From contig WPIO01000008.1 of the NCBI GenBank assembly GCA_009760855.2, forward strand, positions 6,858,501 to 6,922,500: a DNA stretch of 64,000 nucleotides. Reading direction: 5' to 3'. The stretch is from Cristatella mucedo (lineage: Eukaryota > Bryozoa > Phylactolaemata > Cristatellidae). Of this stretch, positions 34,601 to 46,113 are shown one piece after another. The number at the start of each line of letters is the position of its first letter. Position 1 is the stretch's first letter. Made by a program: the position numbers and the translations under genes. The notes below the pieces were generated by a model. It saw only the letters and a program-made list of their open reading frames with translations, did no database searches and was not told the DNA's origin.

Positions 34601-35014
34601 TCAAAGGTGAACACCCACACGACACCAGTACCAATGATTTGTACGTTTCCAAAGTTACAATAAAATGTTCTTCTCCTCACCTAGAATGCAAGCCTTAACA
34701 ATTTATTTTTTCTTTCGCACGTACCTTGTTGCACGTGCATCATTCCACTGAACTACAGTGTATTCATGCACATGCATACATGCACTCACCAGAACACGTG
34801 TGCTTTCAGATATACCGATCATACAAACAAATAAGTATGGATCCATAACTGTGTCTCGTAGGGACGCACGTTTTCGTAGTAAGCACACAAAAGCCCAAGA
34901 TTCTTGCGGTAGAACAAACCCAGCTCAATTGGATACCACTTTCATCCACTCTCAGCTTTTGGCTTAAGTCGCTCGCATTTTCTATAGTGCATATTTCCCT
35001 GGCATATATACAGG

Positions 35015-35048
<34 letters not shown>

Positions 35049-37252
35049 CAAGTCTACCGTATATAATAGCTTGGAAAGTGAATCTACATAGTGAGTCTAA
35101 ATCTCAGTATGCTATCATTATTAAATGGATTACAACTGTTTTGGTGATAAAAAATACATCGCTTCTGCTGTAACACGAGCACTATGTAAACTATCTGGTA
35201 AATTATACTTTCTCACCTGTCCTTGTCATAGACCGACTTTTCCTGGAGTACTTGAACTTTTTCTCGATGTTCTTTCTGCTGCTGTACAAGCTCCGTTTCC
35301 ATATCTGTCAGTCGAGTTTGCAATTCATCTTTCTTGTACTTGAACTCATCAAGTGATGCCAACTTCGCAGCTGTTTGAAGGATAACAGAAGCCGAGTGCA
35401 ACGCTCGTACCGATTGCAGTCGGAGAATGATCGCCGCATTTCTCGGACGCGACCTAACAGTGCATTGCTGGTGAAAATAAGGTTCTAAGCTAAAATGGAA
35501 TGAGCAATACGGATGATCTATGTAGTTAACGAGCCTAAATTGCACAGCGACGATTCGCGGTGAATATCAAATTGAATTATAGGCCGTAGACTAATGCAAA
35601 CGCCTTTAAAGGCGTAATTGACTTACTACAATCTGACCGTAAAAGACGTAAAACTGTGCCGTTGTATAGCCAAGAAGCTTGAACACTTACGAACACGTGT
35701 GCTCGATTTTCATGCCTTAGGCATACTTACTTAGGCATACCTACCCCCTTAAGCGACAAAAAAGCAGCTTCAAAATAAAGGCTCACAATCAGAGTACACA
35801 TTCATTTAAAGGTAAGTAGGAATGACAGAGATATTAAATCTTGCAGCCTTTGTTTGATTTTGCTCTGTGAACATGTGAGCTCATTAGCGATAGCGGAGCT
35901 TTTTAAAATCGTCATCTCTCAAGGCAAGCTCCTCTATGATTCTTCTGCGCCTCCTTTAGTTGTGAGTGGACAAGGAAGAAACAATGTGCTTCACGTCGAA
36001 CTTCACTGTTCAATGGACCAGCATGTGATCCTGCTAAGGGCGCTTCAGCATTTCAGAGCTGACTGGATATTAAAGCACGCCAAAGTCAACATACAAAACC
36101 GACGTATGAGTTAGCAAGGGTAGCATTCCGCTAGTTTACTCGCTACATTGATCCTTCTCAGCCCTTAAGTACGTCGAATGATCTCAACTTTCTTGAATGC
36201 ATTGCTGACATACACACACGAATGACAGCTAACTTTCTTAAAGTGAATGACGATAAAACCAGCTTACTTTTCATGTTAAAACCAAGTATGACTCAGAAAT
36301 GGGAAAACTCGACGCTCAAAATCGGCTGTGACAGTATATTTTTCGTTGCATCTACCCGAAATACGGGCGTCCTCTTCTATTGCGACCTTTCACTTGACGA
36401 CCACATAAGGTCTACTGTCAAATCTTCCTACTTTCAGCTACATGGCATTGCTAAAATTAAGGCTTGCTCAGACAGGAATACCACATCCAAATTGGCCGAT
36501 GCATTTGCAACATCCAGTCCCGATTTCTGTAACTTACTGCATGCTGGTCTACCGGCCTGTGTAGTCAGGGGCTTACAGTTGATGCAAAACTCTGCAGCTA
36601 GACTTGTCTGTCGCGAGCGTCGCAGTTTCCACATTACACAGCTTCTCGCCGATCTCACTAGCTTCCAATCAAGCAGGGTATCGACTTCAAGTTTCCGTGA
36701 CTCACTTTTAATTTCCTTCATTCGCTGGCTTTAGCCTATCTATCAGAACTACTCTCCCATCAGGCTAAGCTTCGTAATACCCGATTTTCTGAACCCGATC
36801 GTTTAGCTATACTTCGTACAAACCTCAAACCCTTTGGAGGCTGTGCCTTGAGTTCTTATGCTCCCAAAGTTTGGAACTCACTCCCCGACCTGCGTCACTA
36901 CATCTTCTGACTTGTTCACACTTAAAAAAGAAACTAAAAAGCACATGTTTCTCACAGTTTTCGCTGGGTCCCTTGTGTGCTTATGCGAACTGACAATGTC
37001 CCTGCTGACACTAACCGTATTTACATGTTGACACTGTGCATGTCACCTCTAACTATGTCATGCTTGATGACATTGTGCATGTTATCAATAACCATTTGAT
37101 TATGTTTCATTTACAGCAAAATGTAAAGTGCCTAGAAAGAGATTAGGTTCTCTGATGACGCTATACAAATACGTATATTATTATTATTATTATTTTGGAG
37201 AAGAGGAGGACCTGAGCCTAGCACTCAATGCATAAACAACCAGATTATATAA

Positions 37253-37289
<37 letters not shown>

Positions 37290-40200
37290 GACACACACAC
37301 ACACATACATGTATATATATATATATTTATTTATTTATGTGTGTGTTTGCCTGAGTATCTGTGCATGTGTGCGTGTGTGTGTGCGTGTGTGTAGGACTAA
37401 GGCAAACGAGTGAAGAGTGGATCTCAGAATTTGCACATAAAGTAGCCAAAACGAATCTAGTGATCTCATGCTGCGTCGGTGGGTACCAAACTCTATTTGC
37501 GGTTGGTCTCTCTTAATATTTTTTCTAACCTGGCTCATTCAAGATGGAACTCGTGGCCAAATCAATGATGATGGTGACCCCACAAGCGATCAGCACAGAA
37601 AACAGTGACCATGGGTACAACTGAGTATGTAGAAAATCAAAATCAATTCAGTCCTTCCGTAATAATTACTATGCAAGGGACTGCTCACTGCTCATCATTT
37701 TACTAACCACACTTGCATGTTGACCCTGTGCATTTCACCCCTAACCATGTTATTCATGTTGTTTATCAAGCGTGATACCACTCACCATTCAATCATAGTT
37801 CGTTTGCAGCAAATGTAAAGCCTCTAGAGAGAGATTGAGTTCTCTGAAGGCGCTTTATCAAGTATACTATTATTATTGTATTGTATTGTATTGTATTGTA
37901 AGGCAAACATATTGTGTCGTGTATTTAAGATACTAAACACCACACTAGCAGAAGGGTATGTGGAAAGGCTTTGCTAACATTTAGCGAATTAACAGGGAAG
38001 CTTTTCAACTGGTAACTGTAGAGGAATAACTAGCGTCAACCGATACTCGACGCCGCTCAATAACATTGCTTTGTCAGATAACGAAGTGCATACCCAAAAT
38101 AGATATAGGCCCAGAATCGAACCCTTTGGTTTCGGGTGTGTAATGCGCATCTATTCAAGAAACTTGCGAAGAGATCGTGAAATCAAGAAGTCGTGCGATC
38201 CTTTCTCATTCGAGAGGGGGCTATAAACACGTGCATTTTTTGGTCAAGACAATGGCAGCAGCCATTCCAGGGCAGGCTTACACAAATGTGCGACGAATAG
38301 AAATATGTAACTGAAGAGTGCCATAGCTAGCACTGCGCTTCAGGAAATTGTATAAAAACAGTATAGCAGAAGTCGTGCACAAATTCGGGTCAATGGGCCA
38401 TGGTCTGCTATAGCGAAGACCTGTTGCTACACATACTATGCCGTGGCTGCTGACCCTCACACTCAGCTCTTTAGGTGAACGTTAATCCATAAAATGTGCG
38501 GGGGGGGGCGAAATCAAACTGAAGACAAGCGCGAGAATACGTGAATTTCGCATAGTGCATAGTGGAACGTAGCATCTTAATTGCAACGAAAGGCAAATTA
38601 ACACATTGGCCGAAGCAAAACATGGAATTTTTATCGATTTCTTTACGAGTAAAGGCCAAAGATCAAACTATAGCAGCCTGGCTATGTGTAGAACGTCAAC
38701 AAAGACAGAAATCAGCTCAGAAGTCACGCCCTACGGACAAGAAAGTTAATAACTAGTAACAGCAGTATTTAGTAGGCGCCAGCAGTGCTATTGTGCGACG
38801 GTTATCACAGGCTTACTGAAGTGCCATGATCGTGCACCGATCAGAGGAACGTACCCTGTTGGCTGCCCGGGACACCACGTGCACAAAATCAACGATTTCT
38901 CCTTCCTCATTGCCCTTAATTCCGATTACTACGCCCCTGCTGTTCATAAGCCAAATAAATTCCCATCGCGAAAATCTGCGTCGGCGTAACTAAACGCTAC
39001 AGTTGACACAAAAGGTCTTCGAGAAAATACCGTTGTTGCTGTTGAAGGCTTTCCACAAAATTATCATTGCTCGGCAGGGTAACCACTTTGTGGCACGATG
39101 AAAAGAGAAGATGCCCCCACGTTCAAGTTGTACTCGGACGGCTGAATTAACGCAGACAGACGGGCGGCGTACATACAGGTGTTGATTCGTATGCCAAGGG
39201 TCTGCAAACTCCACTAGAGAGAGAGGAAAGAATGGCATCCGTGCAGGTCGGTGTACTGGAAAAAGCGTAGCTGGCGATGCGATGTGCAGTCACATATAAT
39301 TCATTTGTATAGCGCCCCAAGAGAACTAAATCTCTATTCAGGCGCTTCACATATGCCTCAGGGCTCGAGCCCACGACCTCAGCCAGACCTTAGTCGGGGC
39401 GAGCACCTTAACCACTGGACCAACCCAGCTCGGCACAAGACCCGTGAGACAAATTCATCGGCCCGAGCACGGCCGACGCACAAGGCGAGGCAGCCGCCTG
39501 CAGAGGTCGAAGTCCCGGCAATTGAAACGTCACCTGGAGTTACTCGGCTGAGTCACACTCAGGCAATCGAACTCGAAACCACTGACTGGTAAACTGCAAT
39601 GCTTCCGTTGAGCTTCAGCAGACTATTAATTTCAATATTACACAATCAGGATTAAAAAAATATATAACTAATTTATATAGTGCCCTAACAGAACTTAATC
39701 TCTAATCAGGCGCTTCATATATGTTACAGGGCTCGAGCCCACGACCTCGGCTATGCCTTGATCGGGGCGAGTACTTTAACCACTGGGCCAAACCAGCTAA
39801 CGGGTTACTACTAGTGAACTCGTATTGGTACGGGGGGGGCGGGTCCTCATAAGTTTGGATTATGATCTTTAACTTTTTAAAGATAAAATTCAATCGAGCA
39901 GGAGTCACAAGGCGCGCAAGCGGCGCCGGAGGATATAGGGTTTAAGAGGGGACTTCATTATTCTACTGTTGGAGTTGGCGCGGGGCATCGGAGGGGGAAG
40001 CTGTGAATCTAGGAGGTTACTGTTCATCATTAGCTGACATGCGCAAATGCGCAAAGCGCTAGAGATTGTAAAACCGTTTGGTTAAAAGTGCGATAGCTAA
40101 ACTGAACTCGGAGCTACCAACTCCCTGTGCATCACGCTCGTGCGGTCCGAGCGAGAGTGGCAGCGAATACATGCTTACTGAGCTGCACGTTTTCTCCCCG

Positions 40201-40742
40201 CAGGGTCTCTTTTGTTTCCTGCTGCTCATTCTTCATTCGTTGCAGCTCTGCCTCAATGTACTCTCGGTCTGCCTCCTTTGTTTGTAGAAGACCCAAGTAG
40301 CGGCTGTGTAGGTCGGCCAGTTCGTCCGCGCGCTGCTCGAGAGATCTCTTTAGGAATGCAATCATCTCGTCTCTGTCCTTTACGGTATGATAGTACTCGT
40401 CCTCAGACTTCTTACCAGAAACACTTAATTCAGCCCATTTCTTTTGGTATCTACAAAGATTCGTTTTAACTGTTGTAATGCTCTGCTTGGCTCACACGTG
40501 GATGCGGCAGCAGGTTCGCAAAAAATCATCCGACATTCAGGCAGCCATTCAGGCTGTCTAGTGGTCATACTAATGGAATAATTCAGAACAAAATTGTACC
40601 TGTTCATTCGGTTTTCCAAGTCTCGTATTTGTAAGAGGTAGAAATCCCTGCCCATCGCTGCGGTCACCGGCTCAGGCATCGCTGGAGCCGTCGACTTTCC
40701 GCTCTTTTTGCCCTTCTTGCCGCTCTTCTTTTTAGGAGGCAT
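29564..40742 (-). CDS. CFAP157: CFAP157-like ciliary coiled-coil protein (7 exons)
   Basis: Exons: 40600-40742, 40179-40450, 35217-35370, 34077-34344, 32384-32514, 31729-31879 and 29564-30469. All have GT/AG borders and matching phases. The product is 674 aa: a lysine-rich start (MPPKKKSGKKGKKSGK), then coiled coil to about residue 373, then a low-complexity Gly/Ala/Asp region and a GDLGLVPRLAHV motif near residue 500. Shared words with recalled human CFAP157 (about 520 aa) include FYxxQIRDLExR, IVAFLKR, KLAxLxEF and DLGLVPR. CFAP157 is a cilia/flagella-associated protein reported at basal bodies and needed for sperm flagella in mouse. The last ~100 residues overlap SINE/LINE sequence, so the true stop may differ. 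Confidence 0.9.
29690..29835 (-). mobile_element. LINE A 3' end fused to SINE-1-like piece
   Basis: The AATCTCTTTCTAGACAACTT and ACATTTGG blocks match the LINE A 3' end. The adjacent CTGCAGGGCTCGAACCCAAG matches a SINE B-box region (minus orientation). Both lie inside the predicted last exon of CFAP157. Confidence 0.7.
30982..31088. repeat. Compound (GA)n(TA)n microsatellite
   Basis: About 30 GA units followed by TA and TTTA units, in CFAP157 intron 6. Confidence 0.97.
31255..31498 (+). mobile_element. LINE family A, 3'-end copy
   Basis: TATGTGCTTATGCGTGCTGA, AGTGCCTAGAATGAGATTAA and GTTCTCTGAGGGCGC precede an AATTAATATTATTG tail. It lies in CFAP157 intron 6. Confidence 0.85.
31561..31606. 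repeat. (GA)n microsatellite
   Basis: About 23 GA units in CFAP157 intron 6. Confidence 0.97.
31729..31879 (-). CDS. CFAP157: CFAP157 exon 6
   Basis: The acceptor GCCGATAG leads to RERIESLVKRNEDSQKELDV, LNKELHHESLKEKETDKVLG and DVIEVLKKILM, with donor GTAAGC. A charged heptad-like coiled coil matching the end of the human coiled coil (SFLQNIL region). Confidence 0.88.
32185..32345 (+). mobile_element. SINE-1 copy
   Basis: CATGGGTAAGGTGCTCGCAC (A-box side), GAGTTCGAGTCGCGAGG (B-box side), then AAAGGCTCTGCTGCAGGTAC and GAGGCTGCTAAATCGGCC. Diverged. CFAP157 intron 5. Confidence 0.72.
32384..32514 (-). CDS. CFAP157: CFAP157 exon 5
   Basis: The acceptor TTTGTAG is followed by VAMMLTGKSAAQESVLTDFE and ERDQYYIQLEDDVAALRDEL, ending EANR at donor AG|GTACAT. 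Phases agree with both neighbours. Confidence 0.87.
32925..33042 (+). mobile_element. LINE family B, 3' tip
   Basis: GAATGCGTACTGAAAG and GAAAACTCTCCTGCGTAGCA precede GGAAGATACATTACATTTC. Only the final ~120 bp is present. Confidence 0.8.
33781..33862 (-). mobile_element. LINE family A, 3' tip
   Basis: (TAA)n, then ACAGCGCCCTCAGAGAACTC and GTAAATTTGCTGCAAA. CFAP157 intron 4. Confidence 0.85.
34077..34344 (-). CDS. CFAP157: CFAP157 exon 4
   Basis: The acceptor CCTTCTAG leads to (R)LKKEMVMRVNQVAADFRKV, SNKQMAETTKRTIRENVSIN and a long charged coiled coil ending SSNHR at donor GTATGG. The MRVNQVAADFRKV...TTKRTIREN segment is the best-conserved stretch against recalled CFAP157 proteins. Confidence 0.92.
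35015..35048. repeat. (CA)n(TA)n microsatellite
   Basis: A short compound dinucleotide run in CFAP157 intron 3. Confidence 0.93.
35217..35370 (-). CDS. CFAP157: CFAP157 exon 3
   Basis: The acceptor CTTCAAACAG leads to (T)AKLASLDEFKYKKDELQTR, LTDMETELVQQQKEHREKVQ and VLQEKSVYDKDR, with donor AG|GTGAGA. It matches the KLAALEEF...EKKSVLDKDR pattern of the family. Confidence 0.92.
36140..37195 (+). mobile_element. LINE family A copy, RT end to 3' tail
   Basis: A 170-codon frame (36222-36734) reads MTANFLKVNDDKTSLLFMLK, STRNTGVLFYCDLSLDDHIR and GLQLMQNSAARLVCRERRSF. The 3' UTR ends in (TTA)n at 37195. CFAP157 intron 2. Confidence 0.9.
37256..37395. repeat. (TA)n / (CA)n / (TG)n microsatellite block
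   Basis: Compound dinucleotide runs directly after the LINE copy. Confidence 0.93.
37690..37895 (+). mobile_element. LINE family A, 3'-end copy
   Basis: The CTAACCATGTTATTCATGTT and TTTGCAGCAAATGTAAAGCC blocks end in TATTATTATTG, followed by (ATTGT)n. Confidence 0.85.
39297..39437 (-). mobile_element. SINE-2 copy
   Basis: Read on the minus strand: a tRNA-like head with A-box TGGTCCAGTGG and B-box GGCTCGAGCC, then a tail AGCGCCTGAATAGAGATTTA and GTTCTCTTGGGGCGCTATAC. The tail resembles the LINE A 3' end (GCGCCTAGAAAGAGATTGAG and TTCTCTGAGGGCGCTTTAT). About 140 bp, no poly(A). Confidence 0.85.
39662..39803 (-). mobile_element. SINE-2 copy
   Basis: Same structure as the copy 360 bp away, with the same orientation and length. 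AGTGGTTAAAGTACTCGCCC head and GCGCCTGATTAGAGATTAAG tail. Moderate divergence between the two argues for independent insertions or an old duplication. Confidence 0.85.
40179..40450 (-). CDS. CFAP157: CFAP157 exon 2
   Basis: The acceptor TTTGTAG leads to (R)YQKKWAELSVSGKKSEDEY, MIAFLKRSLEQRADELADLH and RMKNEQQETKETLRGENVQL, with donor A|GTAAGC. It matches the YQxKWDEL...IVAFLKRTLNQRVDE...TENI pattern of the family. Confidence 0.93.
40600..40742 (-). CDS. CFAP157: CFAP157 exon 1
   Basis: The ATG at 40742 gives MPPKKKSGKKGKKSGKSTAP and then GRDFYLLQIRDLENRMNR, with donor AG|GTACAA. A basic, lysine-rich N terminus is usual for this family. Phase 2 fits exon 2. Confidence 0.92.
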
Positions 40743-41479
40743 TCTCGATTAAGCTAAAAAAGCTTCTTACTACGATAGCACTCTCAGCCACTTCAAACAA
40801 AGAGAGCTTACGGACCGCTGGTCAGGGCTGCCCGTAAGTTATTAGCCTAAACGTCATAGCGCGCGTCGCCATATTGCTCGAGGTTGACAACACCACGCCC
40901 CTAGTAACGGGGCGTGGCAATACCAATCCTGTCCTCAATACCCCCTTTTTTATGAGATTGCCACGGCAGAATCAGTTGAAACAAGATTAAATTGGATTAT
41001 TTCCATCTGAAACCAAGACCTTGCACATTTCACCACAAGAAAGAACATACTCGATGCATCCCTTCCACCTTACTAACTCCGCTATCCATTTGGAATTTCG
41101 CAGCCTCCCACAGTTAGCTTGCTCAATACTCAGGCTATTAGATATGGCTTAAACTTTCAGCGGGAGATCATTTGACTGGTTTTTGGTACTCTGGACACGA
41201 CGTACCAGCCGTTTCGACTCGAGCTCCGCTAAGGAACAACGAGCCCATTCATTACCTTTCGTCCTCTGCTACCGCAGGTGTGGGCCAAAAGTTCCAGCGT
41301 GGCTACTTGCGATTGGCAATAAAGATCTTGCTGTCTGTATCATATTTTAACGTCTGTGAAAGATCTCATCGCACCCTGGTTCGGTTCAATGGATTTTATT
41401 TACTTAACTCCATCCCCTATCTGAAATTAGGATATGTATTATCCAAATGGAAGGCAGACGTCGACGGATGCTTCGAAGA

Positions 41480-41513
<34 letters not shown>

Positions 41514-42182
41514 CACTTTATAAAGCACCCTCAGATAACTCAACCTCTTTCTAGGCGCTTTACATTTGCTGCAAAGGGAAATGCGATTGAATGCTGAGTA
41601 ATATCATGCTTGATAAACAACATGAACAACATGGTTAGGGGTGACATGCACAGGGTCAGCATGCAAATGTGGTTAGTGGCAGGCAGCATGCACAGTGTCA
41701 GCACGCATAAGCACATGAAGGACGAATCACAGGGACCCACTAAATGCTGTCCTAAATAGGTGTTTTCAAGTTCTTTTTAAATGTGGTCAAGTCATGGGAC
41801 GTTCTGACGCAAGTCGGGAGGGAGTTCCGGGCTTTGGGAGCATACGAACTAAATGCACAGTCTCCCAAGGATTTGAGGTTTGTACGAGGTATTGGTAATT
41901 TTTTGGATTCCAAAAAGTGGGTGGTACGATGCTTGGCCTAGTGGGGGAGTAGATTTGAGAGATAGGCTGGAGCCAACGAATGAAGTGACCTAAAAGTGAG
42001 CGACAAAACCTTGAAGTCGATCCGTTGCTCGACTGGTAGCCAGTGCAGGTCGGCGAGAAGTGGTGTAATGTGGCAACTGTGACGCTCACGACAGACAAGC
42101 CTAACTGCAGAGTTTTTTACCAACTGTAATAGCCTGATTGCACATGCCGGTAGGCCAGCAAGCAGTGAGTTACAGAAGTCAA
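41480..42182 (-). mobile_element. LINE family A copy, 3' part
   Basis: (AAT)n at 41482-41511 and the 3' UTR are followed by coding words on the minus strand: NSAVRLVCRERHSCHITPLL and ADLHWLPVEQRIDFKVLSLT. 5' end near 42182. Confidence 0.9.
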
Positions 42183-42345
42183 GAGGTGCAGCTCAATCAG
42201 GCAGTGGCAGCCCATAGACGTCGCGATTGGGGTGTTGCAGTATCCGATTCACCCCCCCCCCCCATCTACCCTCCCAAGGGACGTGGCGAGCTGCTAATCA
42301 CTCGCCACGCCTCTTCAGCCTACTCGAGATTGACTGCCGCTGTCA

Positions 42346-42432
42346 ATAAAAATAATAATAATACATTTGTTGTAACGTCCCCAGATAATTCGATCTCTTT
42401 CTAGGCACTTCACATTTGCTGAAAAGAAATAT
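42346..42432 (-). mobile_element. LINE family A, 3' tip
   Basis: (AAT)n, then CCAGATAATTCGATCTCTTT and CTAGGCACTTCACATTTGCT. A weaker second tip lies at about 42640-42720 (CTGTCTAGTGCCCTGAGATA). Confidence 0.7.
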
Positions 42433-42759
42433 TTGGTTCAGGCCCCAACTTAATCTTGGCTAAGCCTTTTTGATGGCTTAATCTTCACGTTCTTTGTGTG
42501 AGGACTTAGCCACCTGTTCCGCGTGTGGGCCTCAAGCAACCTCTCACGGCTGTGCTCGGTTCATTTGCCTGTGAAACCGTTAAGGCGTCTTTTAAATTTT
42601 GTCAGGAGCGCAGAGTTTTGTGTAGGAATATGATCATAGCAAATAACAAAACCTCTGTCTAGTGCCCTGAGATAACTAAATCTCTATCTACTCACTTAGC
42701 ACGTACTGGAAAGGAGTTGCAGAAGAGTCGGGATACACGGAGCAGGTTGAGGGGCAATG

Positions 42760-45700
42760 TAGGCGCTACGAAATGTCGTCAGTATTATTTACCAGTTGGG
42801 TTAAAAGATTCTAGCTGCAACGGGTAAGAGGCCACTAGCTAATTGGCTGCTCTAAGTAGCTTCCCCGGTCGATGTGAGTCGAGCCCGCCCGCTTCCGCGG
42901 CGGTCGCCAGTTAGTGGCAGTTTGAAACACAGGCGGTCGGTGGGTCATTGGTTCTCTGGCAGAGCACGCTGCTGCACAAGCAGAAGTTGCCGTGAATATG
43001 TCAACTTTCGGTTTTATATCAGAAAACTCGTTGTTTTCCTCAAGCACCGCGACATATTTGGTTCTCAATCGTTACGATTCAGGAACCTCTAGTAATCTCA
43101 AGCATAATCTGACAGATTTAGCATGCGCTCGTTTCACCGCTACTGAGCCAGGGCTCTTTAGGCTCACCCCACGCAATCGGACTAATATACTGGGTTTAGA
43201 GCTTAAGATCAGAGCCCGTTGCTGAAGCTAGCAACGTAAGTCCTTTTTTAGGAAGTATACACTGAGGTTAATTTAAATCAAACTGAGTCGCTCTTTACTG
43301 CAAATGGTTTGTGGAAAGTTAAGAGTAATGTATGTTTAGAGCATTACATTTCGCACCGCGGTATCAAGCCGTTGCTCTGTGACTGCACATTGAAGTTGCA
43401 AAAATTGGCTAACAGCCCGTTTTCATGTAACACGTGGCTGTATACCTGTCGCGGGTCCGCCCACTCGCTTGGACAGCGCTTGGCAACCCCTTTCAGCACG
43501 ATTCGTTTGCCCAGTACTCGCGTCCTCGGTGTGCGCTCGCTAATTTTAGCTGTTTGCATGACGGTGCACGAAATATATTAGCGTGCAAGCACTTGCTTTG
43601 CGAACATGCGCTAGACGGGTCGCCGCGTGGTGGTGCTAATCTAGTGGGCTGTCGCGCTACGATGAACAAAATGGCGCTGCTCAACCTCCCTCGCGCACCG
43701 CCACCTCTCCATCGCAGCTATGAGCTGGCCTTGAATGCATCTCAAGAACTGCTTTTTAGATGTTCAGGTCATCAGAGCATCGCTATGAGCTGGACTTCAA
43801 TGTTTCCTTGGCCGTCCGGATGTTCAGGTCAGGCCGCCGCAGCCGTTCAAGCCCTCGCTTGCCGTCACTACACCTCCGGCTCGTCCATAGGAAATCCGGC
43901 AGCTTCTCTAGTAGTGCTACCATTCCTCCGCGGGGCGGCTACCGGGTATGGGAACGAGGCGCTAGAACCTTTTCGGGCGCCGCACTGAAGGTGCACGTTT
44001 TCAAGGTGCTTCATCATAGGAGAGCCGCCGCTTTTTTACAGATCGGACATGATAGGCTGCTGAGGTGGCGCACCTTCGGCGTGTGGGTTAAGGGTGAGCT
44101 TCCGGATGGTGAGACGATATTTTTCCAAAAGAGATGGTCATAAAATATTTTTAGACACTAAAGAGGTAAATTTGATTTCTGAAATCTCGAGAGACCTGCC
44201 GAGCGACTCTTTCGTTTAGGAATATTTATATTTATATTTATTAGTATTATTATATTTTTTAGAATATTAATACTCTCATTCGACGGGTGGGTACAGTGGA
44301 GGCTTGAGAGGCAGTTGGCAGTGGCTGGCGTCACTTCCGGCACCGCATGCTTCAGGCTCTGTGCACCGACGGGAAAAGCCGTTACTTTTTCCAATGGTCT
44401 GCAGAGCCTTTCCGAGCGCGGCGCCTTCGGCTGCCAAGATGCTTGTCCAGACAGACGGACAGAGCCAGCCGGATTCGATAGACGGGACTACAGAGGCCTG
44501 GCGGAGGACGGGGAGCGCCCCTCCCGGCCATGCCCCGGCTCTCCAAATGCGAGGCGCCAGTCGTCTCGCGCTAAGACCAGAGGAGAGAGGTGCTTCCGGA
44601 ACGCTAACTTCGGAATGGAGCTCCGTCGCCGTCGGGACTCGGGCTCTCCTAACGTAGGACGAGAACTTAACGTGACTGCAACGTTTGTAGAGGCTCCGAG
44701 TGGCCCTCTCGGGCGCCGCTTCTTCGGTGCCCAAATCAGCCTGGCTCTAGATAAGAGGCTACCGTGTCATTTTAGAGAAGCTGAGGCCCTAAAAAGCGCA
44801 CCGGGTGGCGCACGGTGAGGTGCAGCCTCATCGTCTGCGCAGGAGCCGCCACCAGACCTAGATGGCCCGTAGGTCTACAGAGGCTTTTCGTGCTTATTCT
44901 CCATCGTCGTGCAATTGCTGCGTCGCCGTACTCTATCCATCGCCACTCTTCGATGAGCGTCAGAGCCGGGAAAGCGCTCTCATTGATTTCTTCTATGCAT
45001 CCGCAAGCCATCGCTGGCGTCTTTTAAGTTTTTCTGAGCGGGACTTGTCGTTTTCTGCACGGTCAGCGAAATTCACGTGTTCTTATCTGCTTGGCTGATT
45101 TCGCGAGCAGAACCGCTACTGCGACCTGCCTTTCCTGACCATTACAGCCCACGTGAAAATTATAAAATGATCACAAAGTGATCAGCAGAGTGATAGATTA
45201 TGAGCTCCTTTTCTCAGATATTGCTTAAATAAGATCAAAGATAAAATTGTTAAAACTTAGCAGAAAACGCGGAGTATTCAGTGCATTCAAAAATAAAATT
45301 CTACGGATAAGAAAAACGTGCAGAGTTCGCTTCCGTATAAGTCAGAAATTGAACTTCCAAAACTGCGTTTTACACGCACCGCGATTACTAATTTTTGCAT
45401 GCTGAATGCTATCACTTTTTGCCATTTAATAGCTCCAAAGAAAAGTTACGGAACTTTAGAAGCCATTTCAATGCTCTATTCTTTAGAAAAGAGAGCGATT
45501 AATGCAGGAGTAGTCCTTTTTCAATTCTCAAGCTGTGTAGCATTAAACTTTTTGGGTTCTAGGAGGAATGTAAACAGAAATGTATCAGAAGCACAAATAC
45601 TCTGCTTGTTTCACTTTCCCATGTTCCACATTTACGGCTGCCTGTAACGAAAAAACCAACGGGTTGCCATTGTAAGTGGTTAGCGATTCTTTAATTAGAT

Positions 45701-46080
45701 GCATGACTATTTGCAATACAAGGCTACATTTATTGCAGGAAAACTATTCGAATGCTGATTGGAGGAGTTTATATGAATTTCACCTCAAGCTGCGGAAGGC
45801 CTGGGTTCAACTACAAAAGACGAATTTTTATATCCTTGTTTCTTTCTAGAGCACCACGTCTCTTTGCGGGGCTTTTCATTAGCGCTATTTCCTTCCTGGT
45901 ATCGGTCCAGCTACATACAGTGTGTACTTCAATAGGTACCGAAAAATGACCGTCAAATTTGAAGGATACCAATTTTCGCTTGAATAGTTATTAGCGCATA
46001 CGGTTCTACAATTTCCGTATAGCAAATTCTACAATTTCAGTATGGCAAAGGACAAACTGCATGCCGTTATGCGTATAAAG
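42760..46080. other. Intergenic, partly GC-rich, unassigned
   Basis: This lies between the divergent CFAP157 and NmrA-like genes. From about 43430 to 45000 it is GC- and CpG-rich, with frames open on both strands (184 codons plus at 43434-43988, 167 plus at 44315-44818, 152 minus at 44276-44734). I recognise none of the products. The double-strand openness suggests composition rather than coding, though an unrecognised exon or CpG-rich promoter is possible. Confidence 0.35.
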
Positions 46081-46082
46081 GC

Positions 46083-46113
<31 letters not shown>

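Noticed and set aside
37228-37413. Tyr/Ile and Thr/His-rich small frames
   Set aside because: Translations of (TA)n and (CA)n microsatellites.
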